Assembly: GCF_040529335.1 (NCBI RefSeq)
Contig: NZ_CP159534.1
Coordinates: forward strand, 1,736,001-1,800,000
Source: Streptomyces sp. HUAS MG91
GTDB lineage: Bacteria; Actinomycetota; Actinomycetes; Streptomycetales; Streptomycetaceae
Length of the DNA stretch: 64,000 nucleotides
Direction of reading: 5' to 3'
Numbering within the stretch: position 1 is the stretch's first letter; each line of letters begins with the position of its first letter. This document shows, piece after piece, positions 25,349 through 33,492 of the stretch. A program made the translations under genes and the position numbers. The notes under the pieces are model-generated. The model was not told the DNA's origin. It saw only the letters and a list, made by a program, of their open reading frames with translations, and made no database searches.

Positions 25349-25616
25349 GCCTGGTCCTCCCGACGATGGGTGTGCCGGAGGTTACCGGCGGTTAGCCAAC
25401 GACAGAAGATGAACATGCGTCACGTTTTCGGAATCATCACAGGGATCACTCAGCAAGTCCCCGGCCTCACAAGGTGCCGGTGATGGACCCCATCGGAAAT
25501 CGAATGGGAATCGGCGGCCCTCGAAGGGATCCGAATCGTGTGTCGGTACGTCTACTCGGCGACGTCGCTCCAATGCTGCGGCGACGCCGACGTACGTGTG
25601 ACGGAGGTGCAGGGCG

Positions 25617-26219
25617 ATGGCTGGATTCCGGAGTCTGGCAAGACAGGTGCGCGATCCGCGCAACGATCTGGCACTGCGGCGTTACTCACTGCGCAAGTGC
25701 CTTGAGAGATTCGCCCCCTACGGGCACCGGGCGACCTGGGACCACCTGTGTTCACGGGCCGGTTTCGGGCCCGAGGACCGCTCCCCCGACCCGGCCAGGC
25801 TGGTCGCGGCGCTGGAGGAGCTGGAGGAGGCGCGGGCCGTCTGGCTCGCGTACGAAGTCGCCTTCGCGGAGCGCAGGCGCAAGGAGAAGCACGACGGGCT
25901 GCGCCGCCCGGGCACGGTGGACGACTGGCACCGGCTGACCTGGGGCGGCTTCGGAGTCGCCTGGTGCGACGATCCGTCGGTGCACCCCACCGGAGCGCTG
26001 GCCGAGGTTCTCCGCCGGCTGATCGCCGCTCTGGAGCGCGACCCGGGCGAGTGCTGCCCGGTCTGCGCGGGCAGCGGGCTCGTCTGGATGCACGACCTGG
26101 CGCACGAGCCGTCGTCGGGCCCCGTCTGCACCCGCTGCGGCATCGTCGTGCCGCGGCCGGTTCTCACATCCGCGGCCCTCACCGAGGCCCGCCGCGCACG
26201 ATTGCTGGTGTCGGCCTAG
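25617..26219 (+). CDS. Conserved protein with C-terminal zinc-ribbon-like cysteines
   Basis: This 200-residue cytosolic protein is helical and charged in its N-terminal two thirds (RQVRDPRNDLALRRYSLRKC, ALEELEEARAVWLAYEVAFA). It has a C-terminal CPVC...CTRC pair (about 151-154 and 177-180) likely to bind zinc. I do not recognise a named family. GGAGG lies eight bases before ATG 25617, and the frame has normal codon bias, so it is a real gene. The 268-base divergent gap to the acylase gene has an A/T-rich stretch around 25420 suitable for a promoter. Confidence 0.7.
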   Translation: MAGFRSLARQVRDPRNDLALRRYSLRKCLERFAPYGHRATWDHLCSRAGFGPEDRSPDPARLVAALEELEEARAVWLAYEVAFAERRRKEKHDGLRRPGTVDDWHRLTWGGFGVAWCDDPSVHPTGALAEVLRRLIAALERDPGECCPVCAGSGLVWMHDLAHEPSSGPVCTRCGIVVPRPVLTSAALTEARRARLLVSA

Positions 26220-26335
26220 ACAGGCCCTGGAGCTCCCGACGCGGAGCCATGTACAGCGCGACGGGGGTGCGGGCCGGAGCGTCGGCCGTCATCGCACCCC
26301 CGGTTTCACACGGCTGCCCGCGGACGTGACCGTCC

Positions 26336-28075
26336 TCAGCCCCGCGCGAGCGCGTCCGGGATCGCCTCGAGGCGTCCCCGGTCGAGCAGCCGGCGCGGCA
26401 GGAACGGCTGGTCCGTGGTGACCGGAAGGTCCCCGTCGTACGCGAGGCAGGCCAGCGCCAGCGGGCCGAGCGCGACGCGGGAGCGCGGCGCCGCCGACCC
26501 GGCCCAGTAGCCGCGATGGTCCTCCAGCGCCTCCGTGAGCAGCGCCGTGAACCGGTCGTCCTCCTGGGTGAGCAGCCGGTGGAAGAGGCCGATGGGCTGG
26601 TAGTCGACGGAGTTGACGAAGTCCTTCGGCGCGAGCGTGACGGTCTTCGGGTGCGCGGCGTCCATCGCGGCGGCCAGCTTCCCGACGACCTCGTCGACGG
26701 GGCGGCGCAGCCAGTACGCGCGCAGGGTGTCGGCGAAGTGCAGGACGTGGTCGTCGGCCGGTGTCCGCTCGTCGCGCAGGGTCCCGGGCTCCACCGCGCA
26801 CAGCCGCTCGGTGCGCTCGCGCTCCCGGGTCACCAGGGTCAGCCAGAACACGTCGAGCCAGGCGCGGGCGTCGCCGCGCACCTCGGGCCCGGTGGCGGGC
26901 ACGGTCAGCTCGCGCTCGCCGACCCGGACCGTGACCTGCTCGGTCGCGGTGAACAGGGCGGTGCCGAGTTGCAGCGCGGTCACCCAGGCGTCCCAGGTCT
27001 CCACCCGGTCCGCGTCGGGGTCGTCGGCCGCGTGCGCGTGGGCGAGGGTGACGGCGGCGTCGAAGGCCTCGGGCAGCCGGTCCGCGTCGGCGGCGGCCGC
27101 GAGGATCAACTCCGCGGTGGATTCGGCCAATTCAGCCACCGGGGCGTCGGGCGCCGAGGTCACGAGCCGGCCGGCCCGGTCGAGTCCGCGCAGGGCCCGC
27201 AGCACGTCGAGGAGTTCCCGCGGGGGCCGCTGGGCGAGGGTGCGGGTCTCGTCGTCGATGACGGTGAGCGAGGTGAGGCGCCCGTCGTGCCACCAGTACA
27301 CGCGCGGCGAGAGCGAGCCCGGGCCGTCCTCGTGGGCCTTGACGGCGTACGTGGCCAGGTCGTTGACGGCGTCGACCGCGGTGCCGTCGACGATCGGGTG
27401 GAACGCGAGCAGGTGCCGGGTCGGGACGACGACGAGCGCGCCCGCGTCCGGCATCCGCCTGCCGGTGGCCTCGGCGACCAGTTCGGGCAGGATCAGCGCC
27501 TTGGTGGAGACGAACGGCGAGTCTCCGTACACCGAGTACAGGACGGGGTGCCCGTCGAGCCGTACCTCCTCGTGCCGCAGCGGTTCGCGGACGAGGTTGC
27601 GCTCGGCGGCGGCCCAGAGCGCGTCGGCGCCGGCCCGCAGGACATCGGCGTCGGTGAGCAGCCGCACGGAGGTGGGCGCGTCGAGGGCGAGGGCCAGGTT
27701 CAGCCCCTCGGCGACGCCTTTCAGGTACCCGAACTCCGCGGCCGCCTCGGCGGGGACGGCGTCCGGCGGCACGAGTCGCAGACAGGTCCGCTCCAGCAGT
27801 TCCTCGGCGCTCTCGCCGCCCTGGGAGGCCTCCGCCAGGTGCGCGAAGAACTCCTCGACCAGCGCGGGCCACTGCTCCTCGGGCGCGACACGGCAGCGCT
27901 GCGCGAGATTCGTCAGCGGGTGGCGGTGTCCCTCGGACTCGGCCGCGTCGCCGGTGAGCGTGGGGTGCGCGCCGGTACGGACATGTAGGTGGCCGGCGAC
28001 GAGGGCGCGCAGGTGGTCGGCCTGCGCGCCGGTGAGCATGGACAGGTGCGGGTCGGACGTGTCGTGTGAGGTCAC
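26336..28075 (-). CDS. Two-domain protein: DUF1444-like region fused to Imm49-like domain
   Basis: This is a 579-residue cytosolic protein. The N-terminal half (about 100-290) resembles DUF1444/YtpQ-like sequences (LVPPDAVPAEAAAEFGYLKG, SVRLLTDADVLRAGADALWA, ALVVVPTRHLLAFHPI). The C-terminal half (about 360-575) resembles the Imm49 immunity-protein family (TEALEDHRGYWAGS, then RVALGPLALACLAYDGDLPV and LPRRLL). Imm49 proteins are predicted to neutralise polymorphic toxins; here there is no adjacent toxin, so this may be an orphan immunity or a repurposed domain. Its start overlaps the DUF4180 gene stop by four bases (ATGA). The domain assignments are from memory of family motifs and need a profile search. 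Confidence 0.65.
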   Translation of the reverse strand: MTSHDTSDPHLSMLTGAQADHLRALVAGHLHVRTGAHPTLTGDAAESEGHRHPLTNLAQRCRVAPEEQWPALVEEFFAHLAEASQGGESAEELLERTCLRLVPPDAVPAEAAAEFGYLKGVAEGLNLALALDAPTSVRLLTDADVLRAGADALWAAAERNLVREPLRHEEVRLDGHPVLYSVYGDSPFVSTKALILPELVAEATGRRMPDAGALVVVPTRHLLAFHPIVDGTAVDAVNDLATYAVKAHEDGPGSLSPRVYWWHDGRLTSLTVIDDETRTLAQRPPRELLDVLRALRGLDRAGRLVTSAPDAPVAELAESTAELILAAAADADRLPEAFDAAVTLAHAHAADDPDADRVETWDAWVTALQLGTALFTATEQVTVRVGERELTVPATGPEVRGDARAWLDVFWLTLVTRERERTERLCAVEPGTLRDERTPADDHVLHFADTLRAYWLRRPVDEVVGKLAAAMDAAHPKTVTLAPKDFVNSVDYQPIGLFHRLLTQEDDRFTALLTEALEDHRGYWAGSAAPRSRVALGPLALACLAYDGDLPVTTDQPFLPRRLLDRGRLEAIPDALARG

Positions 28076-28455
28076 GTCCCCGACTCTACGAGGCGCGCCG
28101 CCAGCGCGTCCTCGTCGGCCAGGAACCAGAGCTGGCCGCCGCGGTTGCTCTCCCGGACGAAGTCGCGAAGTGCCGTACTGGTGGCCGTTCTCGACTGGAT
28201 GTCGCCGAGAATCGCCAGTCCGATGCGGTAGTTGGCGAACTTCTGGACGATGTCACCCGCGATCCGGGTGCGCAGCCGGAAGAAGTCGTCGCCGCACCGC
28301 CCGGCGGGGACCGCGACCCAGCGCGCGCCCCGGTACCCGGCGTCGCCGATCAGGTCGAGCGCGGCCCGCTCGTCGGCGAGCGGCGGCCCGTCGGCGGCGC
28401 AGACGAGCACGGGAACGCCCGCCATGTCCCGCATCGTGAACGGCTCTTGCGTCAT
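28072..28455 (-). CDS. DUF4180-domain protein
   Basis: This 127-residue cytosolic protein matches DUF4180, with the typical DDFFRLRTRIAGDIVQKFAN and YRIGLAILGDIQS followed by LRDFVRESNRGGQLWFLAD. The family is uncharacterised but has an STAS-like predicted fold. The gene overlaps the downstream Imm49 fusion gene (ATGA), so they are translationally coupled. Its ATG also overlaps the TGA of an unannotated upstream frame (28452-28561), hinting that a third reading frame once led into it. Confidence 0.82.
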   Translation of the reverse strand: MTQEPFTMRDMAGVPVLVCAADGPPLADERAALDLIGDAGYRGARWVAVPAGRCGDDFFRLRTRIAGDIVQKFANYRIGLAILGDIQSRTATSTALRDFVRESNRGGQLWFLADEDALAARLVESGT

Positions 28456-28561
28456 CGGGGGTCCTCCACCAGGGTGTCGACGGTCCTGAGCAGTTCGGCG
28501 CCGATCTGCGGGGAACGTACCTCAAGGAAGATCGCCGAGGGAGTACCGGGGAGTTCTAGGG
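28452..28561 (-). pseudogene. Coding-like tail upstream of DUF4180, possible frameshifted C-terminus
   Basis: On the minus strand a 35-codon frame (with PGTPSAIFLEVRSP and LLRTVDTLVEDPR) ends in a TGA overlapping the DUF4180 ATG. It has no proper start codon. One extra C in the CCCC run at 28558-28561 would join it to the end of the 28556-29068 gene, giving a 205-residue protein coupled to DUF4180. It may be a real frameshift, a sequencing error, or chance. Confidence 0.25.
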
Positions 28562-29068
28562 GCGAATCACCTCGGTCTCGATGGCCAGTTTGAACTCGGC
28601 CAGCACGAGCGGCACCGCGAGGTGCGTGTCACCGCGGCGGGCCGCGACCTTCAGGCCGACCGGGGTGCCCGGGTGCACGAACATCTGCCAGGTGTAGGAG
28701 CGGTACTGGCCGCCGCCGGTGGCCGCGATGTCGGTGGTGGCGGTCGAGTCGTAGCCGGTGGACAGGTTCAGCGGGTCGCGCACGAAACGGGCGCGGTACT
28801 CGGTGGCCCGGTCGCTCGCCGCCCAGAAGACGAGCGCGGACAGGGTCCCCCAGCCGTCGTGGCTCGGCCAGATCAGGCCGGAGCGGGCGTCCGGGTACTT
28901 CGAGGAGCCGCCGCCGGCGGACGGGCCGTGCATGTTCCAGGGGTCGTACGACTCCTCGGCCGTCGCGTACGGGAAGCGCACGAGGTGGTACCCGTCGCTG
29001 TCGTACGTGATCTTCTGGGCGCCCGACCGGGCGGCCTCGAACTTCAGTGAACTGATCGCCAATGCCAT
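28556..29068 (-). CDS. Conserved hypothetical protein
   Basis: This protein of 170 residues in the frame as given has no signal peptide or membrane helix. Features such as YDSDGYHLVRFPYATAEESY, SGLIWPSHDGWGTLSALVF and YRSYTWQMFVHPGTPVG suggest a compact beta-rich domain, but I recognise no family. GGGGAG lies about ten bases upstream of ATG 29068; the longer frame to 29134 is unlikely. It is divergent from the BKACE gene and may originally have extended past its present stop (see the adjacent coding-like tail). Confidence 0.62.
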   Translation of the reverse strand: MALAISSLKFEAARSGAQKITYDSDGYHLVRFPYATAEESYDPWNMHGPSAGGGSSKYPDARSGLIWPSHDGWGTLSALVFWAASDRATEYRARFVRDPLNLSTGYDSTATTDIAATGGGQYRSYTWQMFVHPGTPVGLKVAARRGDTHLAVPLVLAEFKLAIETEVIRP

Positions 29069-29138
29069 GCGCTTCGCACTCCCCGTCGTCGTCGTGATGC
29101 GGATGCCCCTGTCGGTGGTTGCTGGCACCATCACAGGG

Positions 29139-29861
29139 ATGGAGTTCGTACAGGTGTGTCTGAACGGTGCTCGCGGTGCGGGCGACGGGGCGGTGATTCC
29201 GCTGTCCCCCGCCGCGCTGGGCGACGCCGCGGCGGCGGCCGTCGCCGCCGGTGCGTCGGATGTGCATGTTCACCCCAAGTCCCCTTGTGGGCAAGACTCG
29301 TTGTCGCCGCGGGCGGTCGCGGCCACGCTCGACGCGATCCGGTCCCGGGTGGCGGTGCCGGTCGGGGTGACGACGGGCGCGTGGGCGGAGCCGGATCCCG
29401 CGGCCCGGGTGGCGCGGATCCGTTCCTGGACGACGCTGCCGGACCACGCGTCCGTGAACTGGCACGAGGAGGGCGCCGAGGCGGTCGCCGCCGCGCTCCT
29501 CGACCGGGGTGTGGGCGTGGAGGCGGGACTGTGGTCCGGCACGGACGGCGCGGAGCGGTTCGCGGCGTCGCCGCTCGCCGGGCGGGTGCTGCGGGTGCTC
29601 GCCGAGGTGACGGACACCGACCCGGCCACCGCGCGGGCCTCGGCCGCCGCGCTGCTCGACGCGATCGGCACGGCGCACGGCAGGCCCGTGCTGCTGCACG
29701 GCGAGGAGGGCGGCACGTGGCCGGTGCTCGGGCTGGCGCGGCGCCTCGGGCTCGCGACCCGGGTCGGCCTGGAGGACACGCTGGTCCTGCCGGACGGGAG
29801 GCGGGCCGTGAGCAACGCGGAGTTGGTGGAGGCCGCCGTTCGGAGCGGCGCTCGGCCGTAG
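29139..29861 (+). CDS. BKACE-family (3-keto-5-aminohexanoate cleavage-like) enzyme
   Basis: This 240-residue protein resembles the beta-keto acid cleavage enzymes, which use Zn2+ and acetyl-CoA to cleave beta-keto acids. It has an early metal-binding ASDVHVHPKS (about 43-52), VPVGVTTGAWAEPD, SVNWHEEGAE and VLLHGEEGGTWPVLGLARRL typical of the family. It is at the short end of the family range (about 240-310 residues). The substrate is unknown and no pathway neighbours are present. Start ATG 29139 lies between the divergent promoter and conserved sequence. A repeat core lies between it and the convergent XRE-cupin gene. Confidence 0.82.
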   Translation: MEFVQVCLNGARGAGDGAVIPLSPAALGDAAAAAVAAGASDVHVHPKSPCGQDSLSPRAVAATLDAIRSRVAVPVGVTTGAWAEPDPAARVARIRSWTTLPDHASVNWHEEGAEAVAAALLDRGVGVEAGLWSGTDGAERFAASPLAGRVLRVLAEVTDTDPATARASAAALLDAIGTAHGRPVLLHGEEGGTWPVLGLARRLGLATRVGLEDTLVLPDGRRAVSNAELVEAAVRSGARP

Positions 29862-29916
29862 AGATCCGCGGAAGCGTCCGGTCGGCTGATGTGCGGACGC
29901 GTCCGCGGTCTTCGCC

Positions 29917-29946
29917 GTGGCTGGTCGCGCAGTTCCCCGCGCCCCT
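29917..29946. repeat. Single exact repeat-core copy
   Basis: The exact core at 29927-29946 has the GTGGCTGGTC lead. Its last T is the first base of the complement of the XRE-cupin stop codon (29946-29948), so that gene stops precisely at the element edge. Confidence 0.85.
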
Positions 29947-30458
29947 TACGGGGCTGTGGTTCCGACCACCAGGACCCTCGTTCCGGGCTCCAAGGGGCGC
30001 CAGCGGTGCGGGAGTTCGGCCGCGCAGTACAGGGTGTCGCCACGCTCCAGGCGGTACCGGACGCCGTCCGCCTCCACCTCGGCCGCGCCGTCGGCGACGT
30101 AGAGGAGTTCGTCGCCGCGGTGCCGGTACTCGCGGTCCCAGTCGTGGTCGCCGGTGAACTCCAGGGCGTGCAGCCGCTGCGGGCCGCGGACCAGGGGCCG
30201 GGTGCCGTCGGCGGTCGCGGCGCCGTCGGCGGCCCGTACGACGTCGACCGGCCGGGGCTCCTGCGCCGCCGCGAGGATCTCGACGGCCGTGGTGTCGAGC
30301 GCGTCGGCGATCCGCTGGAGCGAGCTCATGCTGGGCCGCGACCGCCCGTTCTCGACCTGGCTGAGGAACGGGACGGAGACGCCGGCCCGCCGGGCCACCT
30401 CGGCGAGGGTCAGCTCCAGGGCGCGGCGTCTGCGCCGGACACCGGGTCCCACGTTCAT
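29946..30458 (-). CDS. XRE-family regulator with cupin sensor domain
   Basis: This 170-residue protein has an HTH-XRE domain at about 5-60 (LTLAEVARRAGVSVPFLSQV, GRSRPSMSSLQRIADAL) and a C-terminal cupin at about 100-165 (HRGDELLYVADGAAEVEADG, RYRLERGDTLYCAAELPHRW). Such regulators sense small metabolites and usually repress a neighbouring operon. It is divergent from the arylsulfotransferase/permease operon, and the 106-base gap holds a paired GTTAAC palindrome, so that operon is the likely target. ATG 30458 is preferred; GGAAGGG lies 12 bases upstream, and an in-frame GTG at 30479 is possible. Confidence 0.88.
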   Translation of the reverse strand: MNVGPGVRRRRRALELTLAEVARRAGVSVPFLSQVENGRSRPSMSSLQRIADALDTTAVEILAAAQEPRPVDVVRAADGAATADGTRPLVRGPQRLHALEFTGDHDWDREYRHRGDELLYVADGAAEVEADGVRYRLERGDTLYCAAELPHRWRPLEPGTRVLVVGTTAP

Positions 30459-30510
30459 GAACTTGTCACACCCTTCCACCGCTCACCTTGCTTCCGGCAC
30501 CCTACCGTCG

Positions 30511-30548
30511 TGGTTAACTCATTAACTGCCACTTAAAAAAGTTAACCA
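30511..30548. promoter_or_regulatory. Paired TGGTTAACT/AGTTAACCA operator candidate
   Basis: TGGTTAACT at 30511-30519 and its exact reverse complement AGTTAACCA at 30540-30548 are 29 bases apart, centre to centre, in the divergent promoter. Each contains the palindrome GTTAAC, and a related ATTAACT lies between them. The region is much more A/T-rich than its surroundings. Confidence 0.65.
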
Positions 30549-30564
30549 CTGGAGGGAGAGCCCC

Positions 30565-31683
30565 ATGGCTCGCGTGGACCAGAACCAGCGGCGCCGCCGC
30601 GGCACCGGCCTGATAGCCCTGGACGAGGACGCCGCGTACGACGGGTACACGCTGTTCGCCCCGCTGACCGGGTCCGGCGAGGTGTATCTGATCGACCTGC
30701 GCGGCGAGGTCGTGCACCAGTGGAACCTCCCGCACCGCCCGGGGCGCCACGCCCGGATCCTCGCCAACGGCAACCTCGCCTACAACGGCGTGCTCCCCGA
30801 CGAGCCGGCGCTCTTCCCCATGTGGCACAAGTACCGCGGCGGCCTGATGCAGGAGATCACCCCGGACGGCACGGTGGTCCGCGAGCACCGCGACCCGCTC
30901 CAGCACCACGACGCCCACCACTACGGCGACGGCCGGATCCTCTACACCGCCCTGGAGCCGCTGACCGGCGACGCCGCGGCCGCCGTGCGCGGCGGAGTGC
31001 CGGGGTCGGAGGCGGCCGGCGGCACCGTCTGGGCCGACACGATCGTCGAGGTCGACGCCGAGGGGAACCGCACCTGGGAGTGGAAGGTCTCCGAGCGGCT
31101 CGGCCGGGACGACTTCCCGCTCCACCCCGACTACGCGCGCGAGCACTACCCCCTCATCAACAGCGTGCTGCCGCTCGCCGACGGCACCGTCCTGGCGAGC
31201 TTCCGCTCGGTGTCCGCGGTCGTCGTCATCGACCGCGCCACGGGCGACATCGTCTGGCGCTCCGAGCCGGGCACGGTCTCGCAGCAGCACTGCCCGACCG
31301 AGCTCGAGAACGGCAACATCCTCGTCTTCGACAACGGCGTGTTCCGGCCGCGCTGGGACGTGCCGTTCAGCCGCGTCATCGAGATCGAGCGCACGAGCGG
31401 GAAGATCGCGTGGGAGTACCACGACCCGGCGCGCGAGTCGTTCTTCGCGCCGTTCATGGGCAGCGCGCAGCGGCTGCCGAACGGCAACACCCTCGTCACC
31501 GACTCCCCCGCGGGCCGGCTCTTCGAGGTGACCGCCGACGGCTATCTGTGCTGGGAGTACATCGTCCCGTTCTTCGGCGGCTACGCCGAGGAGGAGGTCC
31601 GCAAGCTCTTCCCGTCCGAGCCGAACGCCGTGTTCCGCTCCTACCGCTACTCCGCGGCCGAGCTGCCCTGGCTCGGCAAGTGA
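30565..31683 (+). CDS. Aryl-sulfate sulfotransferase-like beta-propeller protein
   Basis: This 372-residue protein is built of repeated blade-like motifs (GEVYLIDLRGEVVHQWNLPH, GRILYTALEPLTG, NGNILVFDNGVFRPRWDVPF). Family (ASST) motifs with histidines include QHHDAHHYGDGR and SQQHCPTELENGN, the region expected to hold the catalytic His. ASST enzymes move sulfate between phenols through a sulfo-histidine. There is no signal peptide, unlike the periplasmic enterobacterial enzymes, so a cytosolic role or another activity is possible. GGAGGGAG precedes ATG 30565. Its TGA overlaps the GTG of the permease gene. Confidence 0.8.
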   Translation: MARVDQNQRRRRGTGLIALDEDAAYDGYTLFAPLTGSGEVYLIDLRGEVVHQWNLPHRPGRHARILANGNLAYNGVLPDEPALFPMWHKYRGGLMQEITPDGTVVREHRDPLQHHDAHHYGDGRILYTALEPLTGDAAAAVRGGVPGSEAAGGTVWADTIVEVDAEGNRTWEWKVSERLGRDDFPLHPDYAREHYPLINSVLPLADGTVLASFRSVSAVVVIDRATGDIVWRSEPGTVSQQHCPTELENGNILVFDNGVFRPRWDVPFSRVIEIERTSGKIAWEYHDPARESFFAPFMGSAQRLPNGNTLVTDSPAGRLFEVTADGYLCWEYIVPFFGGYAEEEVRKLFPSEPNAVFRSYRYSAAELPWLGK

Positions 31684-32987
31684 GTGCCGCGGTCAGCCCG
31701 GTCGACGAGCTGCTGCCTGCGCGCCGCCTCGTCCCCCTCGCCTGCCAGCACGTGCTGGCGGGCGTGGCCGCGCCCGTCTCCTCCGTCATCCTCATCGCGA
31801 CGACGTTGAAGCTGTCGGCCGACCGGACGGCGTCGCTGCTCAGCGCGACGCTCGTGCTGTGCGGGGTGGGCGCGCTGCTCCAGTCGCTCGGGGTGCGGGT
31901 GCTGCGGGTCGGGGCCCGGCTGCCGTTCCTGATGCTGCCGGGCGGCGCCGCCGTCGCGATCTTCCTGCAGATCGCCGGGGAGTACGGCCCGGCGACCGCG
32001 TCCGGCTCGGTGCTGGTGGCCGCCGCGTTCCTGCTGTGCGTCCTGCCGTTCTACGGGCGTCTGGTGCGGCTCTTCCCGCCGCTGGTGATGGGCACGACGG
32101 TCGTCCTCATCGGCATCAACATGATCAAGGTGACCGCCCCGATGGTCGCCTCGGGCCCGGGCCTCGGTTTCGCCACGCTCGGCGTGATCGGCCTCTTCTT
32201 CCTCGTCCTGCGGGGCGTGTGGCGGCAGATGGCGGTGCTGCTCGGCCTGGTCGGCGGCATGGTCCTCGCGGTGCTGACCGGCACCGAGCTGCACGTCGCG
32301 CACGGCGGCACCTTCGCGCTGCCCGAGGTGTTCCCGTACGGGACCCCGCACGTCGACCTGCTCGCCGCCGTGCCGCTGCTGGTCTTCGCCCTCGCCTCGC
32401 TCGCCGAGGCCACCGGGCAGACCGTGCTCAACAGCGAGGCCGTGGGCCGCACCCCCGACCCGGGGCGCGACGTGCCGCGCATCGCCCGCGCCGACGCGCT
32501 GGTCTCGCTCGGCTCGGGCGTCTTCGGTACGTCGCTGATGGTGACCAGCGCCGAGAACATCGGGATCGTCCAGCTCACGCGCGTGCGCAGCCGGTTCGTG
32601 ACGGCGGCGGCCGGTGTGCTGCTCATCGTGTGCGGGCTGCTCACACCGCTCACCCGGGTGCTGGCCGCGATCCCCGAGCCGGTCGTCGGCGCGGCGGGCC
32701 TCGTCATCTACGCCGTCATCGCCGTCATGGGGTTCGGCATGCTCTCCCGCACCGATCTCGCGCACGGCACCGACAGCGTGGTCATCGCGCTGGCGCTGGT
32801 CGTCGGCATGCTGCCCATCGTCGAGCCCGGGATGTACGCGGGTCTGCCCTCCTGGGCCCGCACCCTGTTCGGCAGCGGGGTGGCGGCCGGGGCGATCGCG
32901 GCGGTCGTGCTCTGCGCGGTGTTCCGGACGCTCGGCCCGAAGGTCACGGCCGGGAGCGACGCTCCCCCATCAGACGCGACCCCGTGA
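31680..32987 (+). CDS. NCS2-family (xanthine/uracil-type) permease
   Basis: This 435-residue membrane protein has about 14 helices in the NCS2/SulP-like UapA fold. Signatures are [20 protein letters not shown] (TM1), [36 protein letters not shown] and [21 protein letters not shown], the latter in the substrate region. Typical substrates are purines or pyrimidines, but its operon partner is a sulfotransferase-like protein, so an aromatic substrate is conceivable. GTG 31680 overlaps the previous stop. The last 44 bases overlap the convergent soxR gene. Confidence 0.85.
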   Translation: MSAAVSPVDELLPARRLVPLACQHVLAGVAAPVSSVILIATTLKLSADRTASLLSATLVLCGVGALLQSLGVRVLRVGARLPFLMLPGGAAVAIFLQIAGEYGPATASGSVLVAAAFLLCVLPFYGRLVRLFPPLVMGTTVVLIGINMIKVTAPMVASGPGLGFATLGVIGLFFLVLRGVWRQMAVLLGLVGGMVLAVLTGTELHVAHGGTFALPEVFPYGTPHVDLLAAVPLLVFALASLAEATGQTVLNSEAVGRTPDPGRDVPRIARADALVSLGSGVFGTSLMVTSAENIGIVQLTRVRSRFVTAAAGVLLIVCGLLTPLTRVLAAIPEPVVGAAGLVIYAVIAVMGFGMLSRTDLAHGTDSVVIALALVVGMLPIVEPGMYAGLPSWARTLFGSGVAAGAIAAVVLCAVFRTLGPKVTAGSDAPPSDATP

Positions 32988-33411
32988 GCCGGTCGCCGAA
33001 GACGTCGTCCGGGTTGGACAGCACACAGGTGTCCAGGGAGAGGCAGCCGCAGCCGATGCAGTCGGTGAGGTGATCGCGCAGCCGGCTCAACTGCGAGATC
33101 CGCTCGTCGAGTTCGGAGCGCCAGGTCTCCGACAGGCGTGCCCAGTCCTCCTGGGTCGGGGTGCGCTCCTCGGGCAGTTCGGCCAGCGCCTCGCGGATCG
33201 TCGCCAGGGGGATGCCGACGCGCTGTGCGGCCCGGATGAAGGCGACGCGGCGCAGCGTGTCACGGCAGTAGCGGCGCTGGTTGCCGGACGTGCGGCGGCT
33301 GGTGATCAGGCCCTTGGACTCGTAGAAGTGCAGCGCGGAGACGGCGGCGCCGCTGCGCGCCGCGACCTGCCCGACGGTGAGCTCGTGGATCTTCTCCGGG
33401 ATCTGTGGCAC
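32944..33411 (-). CDS. soxR: Redox-sensitive regulator SoxR
   Basis: This 155-residue MerR-family protein has the winged HTH at about 10-45 ([40 protein letters not shown]), a dimerisation helix, and the [2Fe-2S] ligand cluster [12 protein letters not shown] (about 118-129). In Streptomyces, SoxR senses redox-active pigments and activates export or reductase genes; none of its usual targets is adjacent. GTG 33411 is seven bases after a TAGGCT box, suggesting leaderless translation. The C-terminal 14 codons overlap the permease gene on the other strand. Confidence 0.93.
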   Translation of the reverse strand: MPQIPEKIHELTVGQVAARSGAAVSALHFYESKGLITSRRTSGNQRRYCRDTLRRVAFIRAAQRVGIPLATIREALAELPEERTPTQEDWARLSETWRSELDERISQLSRLRDHLTDCIGCGCLSLDTCVLSNPDDVFGDRLTGSRLMGERRSRP

Positions 33412-33418
33412 CCGGTCG

Positions 33419-33424
33419 AGCCTA
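33419..33424 (-). promoter_or_regulatory. -10 element of soxR, likely leaderless
   Basis: TAGGCT on the minus strand is followed by seven bases (CGACCGG) and the soxR GTG. No Shine-Dalgarno is present. Confidence 0.5.
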
Positions 33425-33452
33425 GTCGCAGCGCGGCCCCGTTGTTAGCATG

Positions 33453-33470
33453 CTGAGCAAGCGCTTAGAC
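33453..33470. promoter_or_regulatory. TetR operator candidate upstream of maoC
   Basis: CTGAGCAAGCGCTTAGAC shares TGAGCRRGCGCTTAG with the site at 34663. The half-sites are TnAGC-N4-GCTnA. It ends 22 bases before the MaoC start. Confidence 0.62.
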
Positions 33471-33492
33471 ATTGCGATGGAGGATGGGCAGC

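Noticed and set aside
22463..25483. 1006-codon open frame on the plus strand opposite the acylase gene
   Set aside because: The minus-strand frame has signal peptide, family motifs and a good ribosome-binding site; the plus frame is rich in Arg/Val/Gly with no recognisable domain, a typical high-GC shadow.
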